Shown here: positions 1 through 7,155 of the stretch, piece by piece
How positions within the stretch are numbered: the first letter of the stretch is position 1
Layout of the letters: every line of letters begins with the position of its first letter
Assembly: GCA_030040235.1 (NCBI GenBank)
Contig: JASHUC010000541.1
Coordinates: 1 to 23,345, forward strand
Direction of reading: 5' to 3'
Origin: Gammaproteobacteria bacterium
Lineage (GTDB): Bacteria > Pseudomonadota > Gammaproteobacteria > Steroidobacterales > Steroidobacteraceae
Length of the DNA: 23,345 nucleotides
The notes under the pieces: generated by a model
Database searches by the model: none
Told to the model about the DNA's origin: nothing
Seen by the model: the letters and a program-made list of their open reading frames with translations, nothing else
Program-made: the position numbers and the translations under genes

Positions 1-306
1 GCGGGCGTGCGGACCATGCAGGATTTCGAGCGCGTCGCCGCAGAACGCATCAAGCACAAGCTCGCGAGCAAGGACGACGTTCCACTGGTCGAGGATTTCC
101 CGTTGGCCCCCGAGGAAGAGACACCCGATTTCAGCCACCTGTCGATGGCGCTGCGATTCCGCGCTGTGCGCGCGATAGAGCACTGGCGCGGCAATACTGA
201 CCTGACCCTGACCGCGATCATCGTACGCACCGTCGAGCAGGGGCATGTCGATAGCTTTATCGACGCCCTCATCCGCGACAAGGTTCATGCCGCGGACAGC
301 GGATAG
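1..306 (+). CDS. Hypothetical protein, probably 5'-truncated by the window edge
   Basis: The reading frame is open from the first base to the TAG at 304-306. GTG at 7 and ATG at 16 are possible starts, but neither has a Shine-Dalgarno sequence in the few bases visible, so the true start may lie upstream of the window. The roughly 100 visible residues are charged and soluble, with an acidic middle (around residues 28-40 counted from the GTG) followed by helical, arginine-rich sequence. There is no signal peptide or membrane segment. I do not recognise the family. Its last 22 bases overlap the 3' end of the broken DUF433 gene on the other strand, which suggests a recombined, low-constraint junction. 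It could be the tail of a real gene or a chance ORF in decayed DNA. Confidence 0.4.
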   Translation, partial: AGVRTMQDFERVAAERIKHKLASKDDVPLVEDFPLAPEEETPDFSHLSMALRFRAVRAIEHWRGNTDLTLTAIIVRTVEQGHVDSFIDALIRDKVHAADSG

Positions 307-511
307 ATGACGTCGGCCCTGAGGGCTTGTGCTCCGAACTCAATCGCGGTAAGCACCGCCTGTCGAGTCAGACGCGGATGCGCCTCCAGCACCTGCTCGT
401 TCGTATCGCCGGCAGCCATTTATCCAGGATGCGCTCCACGGTGATTCGGGTCCCCCGTACCACCGGCTTGCCCATCATGACCGCAGGATTGCTCTCGATT
501 AGCGCCTTCAT
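285..511 (-). pseudogene. DUF433-family antitoxin-like gene, frameshifted
   Basis: Reading the minus strand from ATG at 511 gives the typical DUF433 opening (MKALIESNPAVMMGKPVV, then RGTRITVERILDK), after which the frame runs into a stop at 368. Moving to the next frame at the short A run at 419-421 (complement TTT) restores the rest of the family: MAAGDTNEQVLEAHPRLT and onward to a TGA at 285-287. Loss of one A from GATAAAATGG to GATAAATGG explains the break completely. The two halves together make about 75 residues, the normal DUF433 length. DUF433 proteins are small winged-helix-like proteins, often the antitoxin partner of a DUF5615 PIN-like toxin. No DUF5615 gene follows. The lesion could be true decay or a homopolymer sequencing error. 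The start at 511 fits the family, although its Shine-Dalgarno sequence is weak. Confidence 0.8.
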
Positions 512-522
512 CGTCTGTCGCC

Positions 523-717
523 CAGGCCTTCCACCAACGGGACATGCTGCGGCTCGCAACGATCGATGGCGCCCGTGTATGGAACATCGAGCACGAAATC
601 GGATGTCTCGCCCCGGGGAAGCGGGCTGACGTCACGGTCATCGACATGCGATCGCCGCATCTCGATGGTTACGGCGACAGCATAGCCACGATGGTTTTGG
701 GCGCGGGCCCCGCTGCC
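523..717 (+). pseudogene. C-terminal fragment of an amidohydrolase (cytosine deaminase/TrzN-like)
   Basis: This frame reads DMLRLATIDGARVW, then IGCLAPGKRADVTVID and finally IATMVLGAG. These are the signature blocks of the end of metal-dependent amidohydrolases of the chlorohydrolase/SAH-deaminase/cytosine-deaminase group: the ATxxGA helix and the return to the small beta-domain at GxLxPGKxAD. The catalytic TIM barrel with its metal-binding histidines is absent upstream, where the DUF433 gene begins within about 12 bases on the other strand. After about 717 the frame loses similarity and runs by chance to 870, inside the convergent AraC gene. It is therefore a stub left by a deletion or rearrangement and not a working enzyme. 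An ATG at 544 allows an ORF, but no ribosome-binding site was seen. Confidence 0.7.
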
Positions 718-731
718 GCAGTACCCAGCCC

Positions 732-1337
732 TCAGCAGGCCAGCACTGCATTTTCATCAGCTCGCGGAGAGCGGTTTCGGTCCTCTTCTTCTTCCATGCG
801 GCGTGTGCGCCTCCAGGCCGCGGGGGTATATCCCATTGCATCTCGAAACTGCTTACACAGGTGCGACTGATCGGCGAACCCGCATCGCAGCGCGATATCT
901 CTCAAGGGTGCGTCGCTCTCCAGCATGCATTGAGCCGCCAACTCCACGCGCCGGCTGATCACGAAGGCATGCGGGGATTTGCCGAATGTGTGCCGAAAGG
1001 CGCGTGAGAAATGCGCTTCGCTGCGCTGAATAAGCGCACAGAGGTCTGCGACAGGTATCGGTTCTGCGATATGAGTATCAATATAATTGCGTACTTTGCG
1101 AGCCTGCCAGGCGAGCAAGCGCCCCCGTGAATCGTCAGGCCCTAGTGGGGCCGGCGGATCGATTCGCTGTCGCAGGAGAGATGCGGCTTTGAGTATCGTC
1201 CACTCGGCCGTCTTCTCTTCGCGATAGAGCTGGCGCATGGCGGCATCCAGCAGGCTGATGACGTGATGCACCCAATCTTGCGATCGCCCCAGCGCGATCT
1301 GCGAAACGGATGGCCTCTCTTCAGCACAATTTTCCAT
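732..1337 (-). CDS. AraC-family transcriptional regulator (short form, paralogue of the gene at 15785-16420)
   Basis: A 201-residue cytoplasmic DNA-binding protein. The C-terminal part (about residues 95-190) is a complete AraC/XylS double helix-turn-helix: the first HTH is around the QRSEAHFSRAFRHTFG segment, and the second carries the family signature DIALRCGFADQSHL followed by FR...G..P..WRR. The N-terminal 90 residues are helical and contain no cupin or other known ligand domain. ATG at 1337 is preferred because AGAGG lies about 7 bases upstream; the frame stays open to 1514 but without a comparable site. Over about 115 C-terminal residues it is roughly two-thirds identical, by eye, to the second AraC protein in this window. 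It follows the DoxX-like gene on the same strand after a 200-bp gap. Its targets are unknown. A 14-bp imperfect direct repeat upstream could be an autoregulatory site. Confidence 0.92.
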   Translation of the reverse strand: MENCAEERPSVSQIALGRSQDWVHHVISLLDAAMRQLYREEKTAEWTILKAASLLRQRIDPPAPLGPDDSRGRLLAWQARKVRNYIDTHIAEPIPVADLCALIQRSEAHFSRAFRHTFGKSPHAFVISRRVELAAQCMLESDAPLRDIALRCGFADQSHLCKQFRDAMGYTPAAWRRTRRMEEEEDRNRSPRADENAVLAC

Positions 1338-1537
1338 TAGTCGCCTCTTTTGACATGCCTCGAAAAAAGACGGTATCCGACGCCTTGATGTGCATCGTGG
1401 AACCAGTCGTTGCGAGCGCACAGCCCCAATTCGAGTGTTGCTTCGGCCATATCGGAGCGTCCCGTGGTTCCAGTCGATCCTCAACGGGCCTCGTCGGGGC
1501 CAAGGCATACCCACTTAAGGGCTTAGAACTCGCTCAT
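1338..1537 (-). promoter_or_regulatory. Upstream region of the AraC gene with a 14-bp imperfect direct repeat
   Basis: This 200-bp gap holds no convincing gene. CGTGGAACCAGTCG (1396-1409) recurs as CGTGGTTCCAGTCG (1463-1476), with 12 of 14 positions identical and 67 bp between the starts. AraC-family proteins usually bind direct repeats, so the pair is a candidate operator for the regulator that starts at 1337. No clear -35/-10 pair was found. The assignment rests on one repeat only. Confidence 0.25.
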
Positions 1538-1930
1538 CTAGGGAGACGAGTCCCGACCCTTTCGATCTCGAATCTCAAGTTGCCGCCAACCAAAGAGGCG
1601 TGCATCGATCGACCACGCGCCCGGCCCGATCAGTGCCAGGGCGGCGCCTAGGGTTCCCAGCATGATCGAAGGCCAGGGGTCTCCTGAGGAAAACACATTC
1701 CACAGCGCCTGCGCCGCCACGATCGTTCCCGCCACCGGGGTCCATAGCCCCGCGAGCAGGAGGAGCCCTAGGACAATCGCGACCGTCTGTAGTAGGACTG
1801 CTCCGAGCGGGGGTCCGGCGAGCAACGCCATGACGGCTTGAACGACCAACGCCAATCCGGCCGACAGGCGGATAAGGAAGAGTCCCACGCCGGGCGGCCC
1901 GTGGGCGAAAGTGGAGAACAGTCGGCGCAC
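1538..1930 (-). CDS. DoxX-like small integral membrane protein
   Basis: A 130-residue protein with four hydrophobic segments (about residues 15-35, 44-64, 68-84 and 90-106). The family-typical LIRLSAGLALV stretch lies in the first and a GPGAWSIDARLFG motif follows the last, as in DoxX-like proteins. DoxX relatives include the small subunit of thiosulfate:quinone oxidoreductase and many uncharacterised membrane proteins associated with redox or stress functions, so the exact reaction cannot be assigned. The start is GTG at 1930, with no good Shine-Dalgarno; an AACC/GGTT inverted repeat sits directly in front of it. The gene lies 76 bp downstream of the response-regulator gene on the same strand and may be read through from it. 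The protein ends in a charged cytoplasmic tail. Confidence 0.85.
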   Translation of the reverse strand: MRRLFSTFAHGPPGVGLFLIRLSAGLALVVQAVMALLAGPPLGAVLLQTVAIVLGLLLLAGLWTPVAGTIVAAQALWNVFSSGDPWPSIMLGTLGAALALIGPGAWSIDARLFGWRQLEIRDRKGRDSSP

Positions 1931-2006
1931 AACCGCAGGAGGTTATGGGCTCGTCGCTCCTTGCGGAAAGCCCCGATAGGCTGATTCCCGGGACTCCTTC
2001 GAGCGA

Positions 2007-2639
2007 TCAGAACTCGATGATCCCGCGCTTGAGCCCGATCATGGCGGCGTGAGTTCGGTCCTTGGCGCCGAGCTTGGAGAGGATGTTGCGGACTTGGCCC
2101 TTCACGGTGTCCTCGCTAGTCGAGAGCCGCGCCGCGATCTCCTTGTTGGCATTCCCGCGGGCAATGAGGCCCAAGACACGGACTTCTGCCGGCGTCAGCG
2201 CATCGTCGGTTGCATGCTCGGCGAGCTGGAAGGAGACCTCCGGGGACATGGATCTCTTGCCCGCCTGCACGGCTCGAATGGTGGTGAGGAGTTCCTTGTG
2301 CAGGCTGTCCTTGAGCAAATACGCTCGCGCACCCGCTTTAAGTGCGCGCAGCGCTTGCGCGTCCCCCGCGTAGGTAGTCAAAACGATGATGCGCGCGTCG
2401 GGAAACTCGCCGCGAATCGCGATGATCGCATCGAGTCCGCTCATCTCAGGCATCTGCAAATCCATGAGCGTAATGTCCGGGCGATGCCGATGAAATTGCT
2501 GGATGGCTTCGCGCCCATTCGCGGCTTCGGCGATCAGATTCATGTCCGCCTGAGTTGCGACGAGGCCGGCGATACCTTGCCTGATGAGGGGATGATCATC
2601 GACCGATAGAATGCGGATCGGGGCCGGATCGTTGCTCAT
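2007..2639 (-). CDS. NarL/FixJ-type two-component response regulator
   Basis: A 210-residue regulator. The N-terminal receiver domain (about residues 7-125) carries the acidic pair D14/D15 in SVDDHP, the phospho-acceptor D60 in TLMDLQMP, the switch Thr in VLTTYAGD and the conserved Lys in AYLLKDS. The C-terminal LuxR/GerE helix-turn-helix spans about residues 146-210, with the family motif NKEIAARLSTSEDTVKGQV. Its ATG overlaps the stop of the histidine-kinase gene (ATGA at 2636-2639), so kinase and regulator are translationally coupled and are almost certainly cognate partners. NarL-family dimers bind dyads, classically as 7-bp half-sites separated by 2 bp. Three GC-rich 7-2-7 dyads elsewhere in this window are therefore candidate targets. 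No target is proven. Confidence 0.96.
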   Translation of the reverse strand: MSNDPAPIRILSVDDHPLIRQGIAGLVATQADMNLIAEAANGREAIQQFHRHRPDITLMDLQMPEMSGLDAIIAIRGEFPDARIIVLTTYAGDAQALRALKAGARAYLLKDSLHKELLTTIRAVQAGKRSMSPEVSFQLAEHATDDALTPAEVRVLGLIARGNANKEIAARLSTSEDTVKGQVRNILSKLGAKDRTHAAMIGLKRGIIEF

Positions 2640-5600
2640 GAGTCGCTCCGCACGCTATGGCTCGAGAACTTATCAGCGAACCACGAACGGCGTCGAGGTG
2701 CGGCATAAGCGCCGACCGCTGGAATGGTGAGTTCGATCTCCGTGCCCGAACCCGGCGCCGTCCAGACGGTCACCTTGCCGCCGATTAGCTTGGCGCGCTC
2801 GCGCATGCCGTGCAGTCCGAAGTGTCCCAGACGGCCTTCAGTGGTAAGGAAGCTCGGGTCGATGCCCTTGCCGTCATCGCGTACCCGCAATCGAAACTGC
2901 CGCTCATCGTAGCGCAGCTCCACTTCGATCTGCTTCGCTTCGGCATGCTGGAATGCGTTACGTAACGCTTCGCTCACGATCCGGTAGACCTCGTCTCGCG
3001 CAATCGGATGCAACGTCCGCGGTGTGCCCTCGACGCCGACTTGCACGCCCGCCGAGGTGGAACCGCCCGATACCGCCGCGAGCTCCTCTCCGAGGGTCTT
3101 GATGGCCTCGGCCGGGTCATTGGGCTCAAGCGTCACGACACGCAACCCCTGCACTGCCTCCCGCCCCTCGGTAATGGCCTTCGCGGTCTGGTCGATCGCG
3201 CTCGTAAGGATCTCCTTAGCATCGGCCGGTCGCGTTTCGAATAGCGCGTAAACCGTTTGAAAGCGCAGCAGCAGTCCTTGAAAACTCTGCAGCAGCGTAT
3301 CGTGCAAGTCGCGCGCGATGCGTGTCCTCTCACTGACCCGCTCCTCTAGGCGCAGGCTGTATTGTCGCCCCAACTGCCGCAGCCGGAGCTGATACAGCCC
3401 CGCAAATGCTGCCAAGAAGACGATCACGCATAGCGAACGGAACCACAGGGTCTGGTAGAAAGCCGGAAGTAACCTGAACGCCAAGTTCGCGGGTTCGCCG
3501 GACCAGACTCCGTTCGTATCGGACGCCTCGACGCTGAAGTGATAGGAGCCGGGAGCGAGATTGCGATAGGTCACCGGTGTCGCGACCGTCGTCTCGTGCC
3601 AGGCCTCGTCCGTTTCCTGAAGCCTGTAGCGGAATCGGATGGCTTCTGGATCTGAGAGGCTCACCGCGGTGTAGCCTATCTGCACGCTCGCGGTGTGAGC
3701 CGGGAAGGAAAGACGGGAGTCGGACGCGTAACCTTTGTCGTCGGCGGAAACCGACTGGATCGTGATCGGCGGCGGCACCGTCCGCTTTTCAGAATAAGCG
3801 GATGGGTCGAGCCACACGACTCCGTTGCGCAACGTGAACCACAGCCGCCCATCGCTGCCCTCGATCGCCGTTGGCAACGGATGCACCTGACTGGGGATCC
3901 CCGGAAGCCCCTCGCGTCTGTCGAAGTGCTCGCCCTTGACCCGATACGCGGAGTCCTTCAGAGCTTCGGCGATTTCCGCTTTGCGGATATGGAAAATCCC
4001 CGAGATCGCATTGAGCCATAGATCTCCCTCGCGCGTTTCCACAATTCCGGAAATCCCCCGCAACCATTGATCATCCAAAGCGGCGATCTTGTGGAAGCGT
4101 CCCCGGTCGAACTGCTCAAGACCAAATTCTCCGCCGATCCAAATCTGTGGTCCTCGTCCATAAATCGCTGTGATATCGCCCACTTGAAGATCACTGCCAG
4201 GACGGTAAACACGGACCCGATCGCCATCCAAGACCGTCAACGTGCCGTTCGTATTGCCGAACCACACATGGCCGAGACTATCGGTGAATGCAACCTTTAT
4301 GCGCCCTGTCTTTGGGATGTCGTTGCGGCCACCGTAAGGTGTCCAACTGCCGTCGACCAACCGGTATAAGACGCCGCGGCCGAAGGACACCCACATCCCT
4401 CCTTGCTGATCCTGTGCGATCGCCTGCAGGAATTCTGATTGGTGCACCATCTCCGGGGGAAGGCTTACGCGAATGAAATCCTTTCCGACGAGATGCCAAA
4501 GACAACCATTCCCGGAGAACCAGAACGTTTTGTCAGGTGCGCGGTACGCGAATGACGAGGTGACCTGCGGGAGACGATGCTCGGCTTTCCCGCCAGAAAC
4601 ATAATAGAGATCCGCTTTGAGGGTATTGCCACTGTTGTCAGTGATCCATACCGCCCCATTGTCATCGGCAACCACCGCGAAATCGCTGCGCGGCATTTCT
4701 ATCGGGAATTCCTGCCTGATCAACGGGGTGTAGAAGAGTCGATGTAGGCCCTTGCTGTCTCCAAACCAGATATTTCCTTCCCGGTCCACCAACTCCGCCA
4801 GCCGAAAAGGGTTTATGTCGTAGGTGTCGGACCCAGCTGGAGGCTCCATCTTCGGGTCGTCTCGTAAACTGTCCTTTGACACGCGCATCACGACCGGTCT
4901 GTCGGTCGGTGAAATCCAGACGCTGTTGTTTCGATCGACCATTTGAAGATTCTTGCTGGTGATCGGGTAGGCAGCAGGAAGGCTCCCAGCAGAACCTTTG
5001 ACGGAACCGGGCACACCTGGGGCTACCGGTGCGGTCAAAACGGTTCCGCCCGGCTCCCACGTGAACGCTTCGACTGATAAATTGCTACCGGCTGTGTGGA
5101 AGCGTCTGGTTCCCGGCATCAGGTAGATGAGCTCCTTCGGGGCCAGAAAGCTGCCCACCAGCGCCCAAAGTATCCCCTGTGAGTCGAATCCAGCCTCCGC
5201 GACGACTCCGGCGGGAGCGTTCCACTCAACCCCGATGCGTTGCCACCGCGAATGATCGAATCTCCATAAGCCCCCGGTTGTGCCTGCCCATACAATTCCC
5301 TCTCGATCCTGGGCGAAATAGCGAACAGTGCCAGTCTCGCGAGCGTAATTTGTCACTCGCCCCTTATCGAGGAAACTGAAGCCTCCCGATGAGTACCCGA
5401 CCCAGAGGCCGCCAGAGGGCGCTGCGAACAAGGAATACAGGTTGGTCGAGAGCAGCCGATCGCCAAACGGCGAGTTGTAAGGTTCGAATCGCGATCCATC
5501 AAAGCTGAATAATCCTGCGGGCGTGCCAAGCCATAACAACCCGTCGGTGGTCTGTGCCAGAGACACGACGTCTGCCGGAGCTCCGTCTTTGAAGGTCCAG

Positions 5601-5731
5601 AAGTCGTGCCCCACCTGCACATTCGCCGACGCCGGCGTCTGGCCGAGCGACGACAGACACCAAACACAGGTAACGATCGTGAGGACAACCAAGCGGCAGA
5701 TGAGCCTACTTGGGCGCGGGATGCCCGTCAC
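2636..5731 (-). CDS. Sensor histidine kinase with periplasmic beta-propeller (Reg_prop) and Y_Y_Y domains
   Basis: A hybrid-length (about 1031-residue) but single-kinase sensor. An N-terminal signal segment (LVVLTIVTCVWCLSSLGQ, likely cut after ASA) leads into a large periplasmic region of repeated blades of the type LWLGTPAGLFSFDG, VWAGTTGGLWRFDH and IWFGDSKGLHRL. A Y_Y_Y domain follows (FRYRLQETDEAWHET to GSYHFSVEASD), then one transmembrane helix at about 764-782. The HisKA_3 dimerisation domain has the phospho-acceptor H810 in RIARDLHDTLLQ, and the HATPase has the N-box EALRNAFQHA and G-boxes DDGKGID and GHFGLHGMRERA. GTG at 5731 is preferred over an open frame reaching 5857: GAAAGAG lies just upstream and the signal peptide follows at once. 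The ligand is unknown; relatives of this layout often sense sugars or polymers. It is coupled to the regulator gene by an ATGA overlap. Confidence 0.93.
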   Translation of the reverse strand: MTGIPRPSRLICRLVVLTIVTCVWCLSSLGQTPASANVQVGHDFWTFKDGAPADVVSLAQTTDGLLWLGTPAGLFSFDGSRFEPYNSPFGDRLLSTNLYSLFAAPSGGLWVGYSSGGFSFLDKGRVTNYARETGTVRYFAQDREGIVWAGTTGGLWRFDHSRWQRIGVEWNAPAGVVAEAGFDSQGILWALVGSFLAPKELIYLMPGTRRFHTAGSNLSVEAFTWEPGGTVLTAPVAPGVPGSVKGSAGSLPAAYPITSKNLQMVDRNNSVWISPTDRPVVMRVSKDSLRDDPKMEPPAGSDTYDINPFRLAELVDREGNIWFGDSKGLHRLFYTPLIRQEFPIEMPRSDFAVVADDNGAVWITDNSGNTLKADLYYVSGGKAEHRLPQVTSSFAYRAPDKTFWFSGNGCLWHLVGKDFIRVSLPPEMVHQSEFLQAIAQDQQGGMWVSFGRGVLYRLVDGSWTPYGGRNDIPKTGRIKVAFTDSLGHVWFGNTNGTLTVLDGDRVRVYRPGSDLQVGDITAIYGRGPQIWIGGEFGLEQFDRGRFHKIAALDDQWLRGISGIVETREGDLWLNAISGIFHIRKAEIAEALKDSAYRVKGEHFDRREGLPGIPSQVHPLPTAIEGSDGRLWFTLRNGVVWLDPSAYSEKRTVPPPITIQSVSADDKGYASDSRLSFPAHTASVQIGYTAVSLSDPEAIRFRYRLQETDEAWHETTVATPVTYRNLAPGSYHFSVEASDTNGVWSGEPANLAFRLLPAFYQTLWFRSLCVIVFLAAFAGLYQLRLRQLGRQYSLRLEERVSERTRIARDLHDTLLQSFQGLLLRFQTVYALFETRPADAKEILTSAIDQTAKAITEGREAVQGLRVVTLEPNDPAEAIKTLGEELAAVSGGSTSAGVQVGVEGTPRTLHPIARDEVYRIVSEALRNAFQHAEAKQIEVELRYDERQFRLRVRDDGKGIDPSFLTTEGRLGHFGLHGMRERAKLIGGKVTVWTAPGSGTEIELTIPAVGAYAAPRRRSWFADKFSSHSVRSDS

Positions 5732-5888
5732 AGCTCTTTCGGGTGATTTCCGCAACCCTCTCGAGTGAATCAATGGGCTTCTCGCTTCGCACTTCCGATG
5801 CCGCGAGAAGCATACAGCAATCGGAGGTCTGCCGGTCTTCGCAGCATGGCTTGGCACGTAACGGATTCAGCAGCAACGCTGCCATCAC
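5706..5888 (-). CDS. Possible small upstream ORF with two Cys pairs, overlapping the kinase start
   Basis: A 60-codon frame begins at tandem GTG-ATG (5888/5885), with GGGGAG about 7 bases upstream, and ends at TAG 5706-5708, which is 26 bases inside the kinase reading frame that starts at GTG 5731. The predicted peptide has a short hydrophobic start (AALLLNPL), two cysteine pairs (KPCCEDRQTSDCC) and a charged C-terminal half. I recognise no family. The overlap would allow coupling of kinase translation to this peptide. Against it, several upstream codons in the same open frame are of the low-GC type (ATA, ACA, ACT), unlike the clear genes here, and the peptide is short. It could be a chance ORF in the kinase leader. 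Confidence 0.25.
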   Translation of the reverse strand: MMAALLLNPLRAKPCCEDRQTSDCCMLLAASEVRSEKPIDSLERVAEITRKSCDGHPAPK

Positions 5889-6003
5889 GGCACAGCTCCC
5901 CGTGAAAGCGATGATTCCGCTCGATCCGATCGTGAACGCGCGGACGATTGTTACGGTAGTTGTTATCGAATGAGATTTCAGCCGCAGGGGAAAAACGCTC
6001 TCT

Positions 6004-6231
6004 TCAAGCGTCCTGAACAGGGTTGCTCAGCGTGGGGACGCTGAAGATGAGCAGGTCGGTACGCGAGTCCTGCATCACTCGACCGTTCAGGCGCCCCTGC
6101 TCGAGGGCTCTGTGCCCCTGGATGCGGCCTCCTCCGCGTCCGATCACCACGGCGAGTTCTGCCTCATAGTCGAGCGTGGAGGATTCGGGTGGCCGTCGGA
6201 TCGGTTCACCGTGAGCGATCAGACGCGCCAC
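6004..6231 (-). pseudogene. Collapsed fumarylacetoacetate-hydrolase (FAH) family remnant
   Basis: The minus frame keeps four FAH-family blocks in the right order but with the sequence between them missing. The blocks are ARLIAHGEPIRRPP, LDYEAELAVVIGR (6129-6174, carrying two of the metal-binding Glu residues), then after a jump GRLNGRVMQDSRTDLLIFSVP, and after a second jump the native-looking C-terminus TLSNPVQDA. The region with the third metal ligand (normally in a ND.S.RD motif) and the C-terminal GDVI..GTP block are absent. About 75 and 40 residues appear to be lost at junctions near 6093-6110 and near 6030. The N-terminal domain is also missing; the homology stops where the control region of the divergent decarboxylase gene begins. 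It cannot be an active hydrolase. The frame is open to 6381 but without family similarity. Confidence 0.7.
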
Positions 6232-6232
6232 A

Positions 6233-6248
6233 CCCCCCGATGGGGGGA
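6233..6248. promoter_or_regulatory. 16-bp G/C dyad (7-2-7) upstream of the decarboxylase-tautomerase pair
   Basis: CCCCCCG-AT-GGGGGGA is a dyad of two 7-bp arms around 2 bp, which is the geometry of NarL-family sites. It shares the core TCCCC-N6-GGGGA (9 of 10 fixed positions) with two sites at 11135-11150 and 11199-11214. Its centre lies about 43 bp before a plausible start point if CACAAT at 6272-6277 is the -10 box. No -35 hexamer is evident there, as expected for an activator-dependent promoter. It also sits next to the FAH remnant, so a purely coding origin (an IPPSGG stretch on the minus strand) is the alternative. Confidence 0.4.
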
Positions 6249-6334
6249 TAAAGCTCTCGCGCAATGCCCTACACAATTTCCGCATCGGACATCGAAGCGA
6301 CCGGCCCGCCACGCTACAAAGAGGATGCGCCAAC

Positions 6335-7144
6335 GTGCTCAAGGGATTTACCGTTCCGCTCACACCGGAGGGCAACTCCACCCTCGCGACCCTGCCACCG
6401 TGGCATTACTCGAGTGATTGCATCGCCATCGAATACTGGGCGGACCCCGCGGCGATCGCCGAGCTGCTCCCGCCGGGCTTGACACCCGACGCCAAGTCCG
6501 GAGGTCGCGCGTTCTTCTGGTTCCTCGACTGGCAGTTCACCGGCTCCAATGATGAGGTGACCGACCCCGCTCGCTATCAATATCGAGAGGCCTTTGCACT
6601 GGTCGAGGCACGATTTGACGGAACAGCCGTCAATTACTGTCCGTACATCTTCGTCGACAATGACGGCGCCATCGCGCGCGGCTGGACACAGGGATTTCCG
6701 AAGAAGCTGGCGAGCGTTTATCAGACCCGAACGTTCTCCGCCCCTAGCCCTGCCGCCGCGCCGCTCGCCAAGGGAAGCCGGTTCGGCGCGAGCGTTGCGG
6801 CGCACGGAGAGCGACTCGCGACGGCGCGGCTGCAGCTCGAGGAACCGCTCAACGACCCCTCAACGGTATTCAATCGACCCACCGTGATGCACCGATACTT
6901 TCCGCAACTCGCGGCGGGGCGTTGGGACAAGCCGCCGGTCGATGAGCTCACCCTGTCACTCACGGACAATCTCGCGATCGTGGACGTGTGGACGGGGTCG
7001 GCCGAGCTGCGCATCCCGGAAGTTCAGGGCGAGGACATGCACAGGATTCGCCCGCTGCGCGTCGGTCGCGGCTATCGGCTCGGTATGGCGTACTCGGTCA
7101 CGGACTTGCGGATCCTCCGGAGCGCCACGAACTCAACCCGATAG
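6335..7144 (+). CDS. Acetoacetate decarboxylase family protein
   Basis: A 269-residue soluble enzyme of the acetoacetate-decarboxylase superfamily. Conserved blocks are AELLPPGL near residue 43 (the xLLPxGL turn), YCPYIFVDNDGAIARG near 101 and GWTQGFPKKLASVY at 116-129. K123 in the PKK pair aligns with the Schiff-base lysine (Lys115) of the clostridial enzyme and K124 with the neighbour that lowers its pKa. I see no equivalent of the clostridial Arg29 in the N-terminal part, and the superfamily also contains aldolase/dehydratase members, so acetoacetate is not a safe substrate call. GTG at 6335 is the start, with GAGG about 10 bases upstream. The tautomerase gene follows after 11 bp and is surely co-transcribed. 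A G/C dyad about 90 bp upstream may control both. Confidence 0.88.
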   Translation: MLKGFTVPLTPEGNSTLATLPPWHYSSDCIAIEYWADPAAIAELLPPGLTPDAKSGGRAFFWFLDWQFTGSNDEVTDPARYQYREAFALVEARFDGTAVNYCPYIFVDNDGAIARGWTQGFPKKLASVYQTRTFSAPSPAAAPLAKGSRFGASVAAHGERLATARLQLEEPLNDPSTVFNRPTVMHRYFPQLAAGRWDKPPVDELTLSLTDNLAIVDVWTGSAELRIPEVQGEDMHRIRPLRVGRGYRLGMAYSVTDLRILRSATNSTR

Positions 7145-7155
7145 GAGTCGATCAG

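Noticed and set aside
410..430. Programmed ribosomal frameshift in the DUF433 gene
   Set aside because: No slippery heptamer or downstream structure is evident at GATAAATGG, and single-frame DUF433 genes are the rule, so a simple deletion or read error explains it better.
1945..2052. Plus-strand 35-codon ORF preceded by a perfect AGGAGG
   Set aside because: The ribosome-binding site is attractive, but the ORF is antisense to the response-regulator 3' end and its translation has no recognisable feature. The AGGAGG also forms part of an AACC/GGTT repeat before the DoxX-like gene.
2636..5857. Longer kinase start at 5857
   Set aside because: It would place about 42 charged residues before the signal peptide and lacks a good ribosome-binding site. 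GTG at 5731 is directly followed by the signal sequence.
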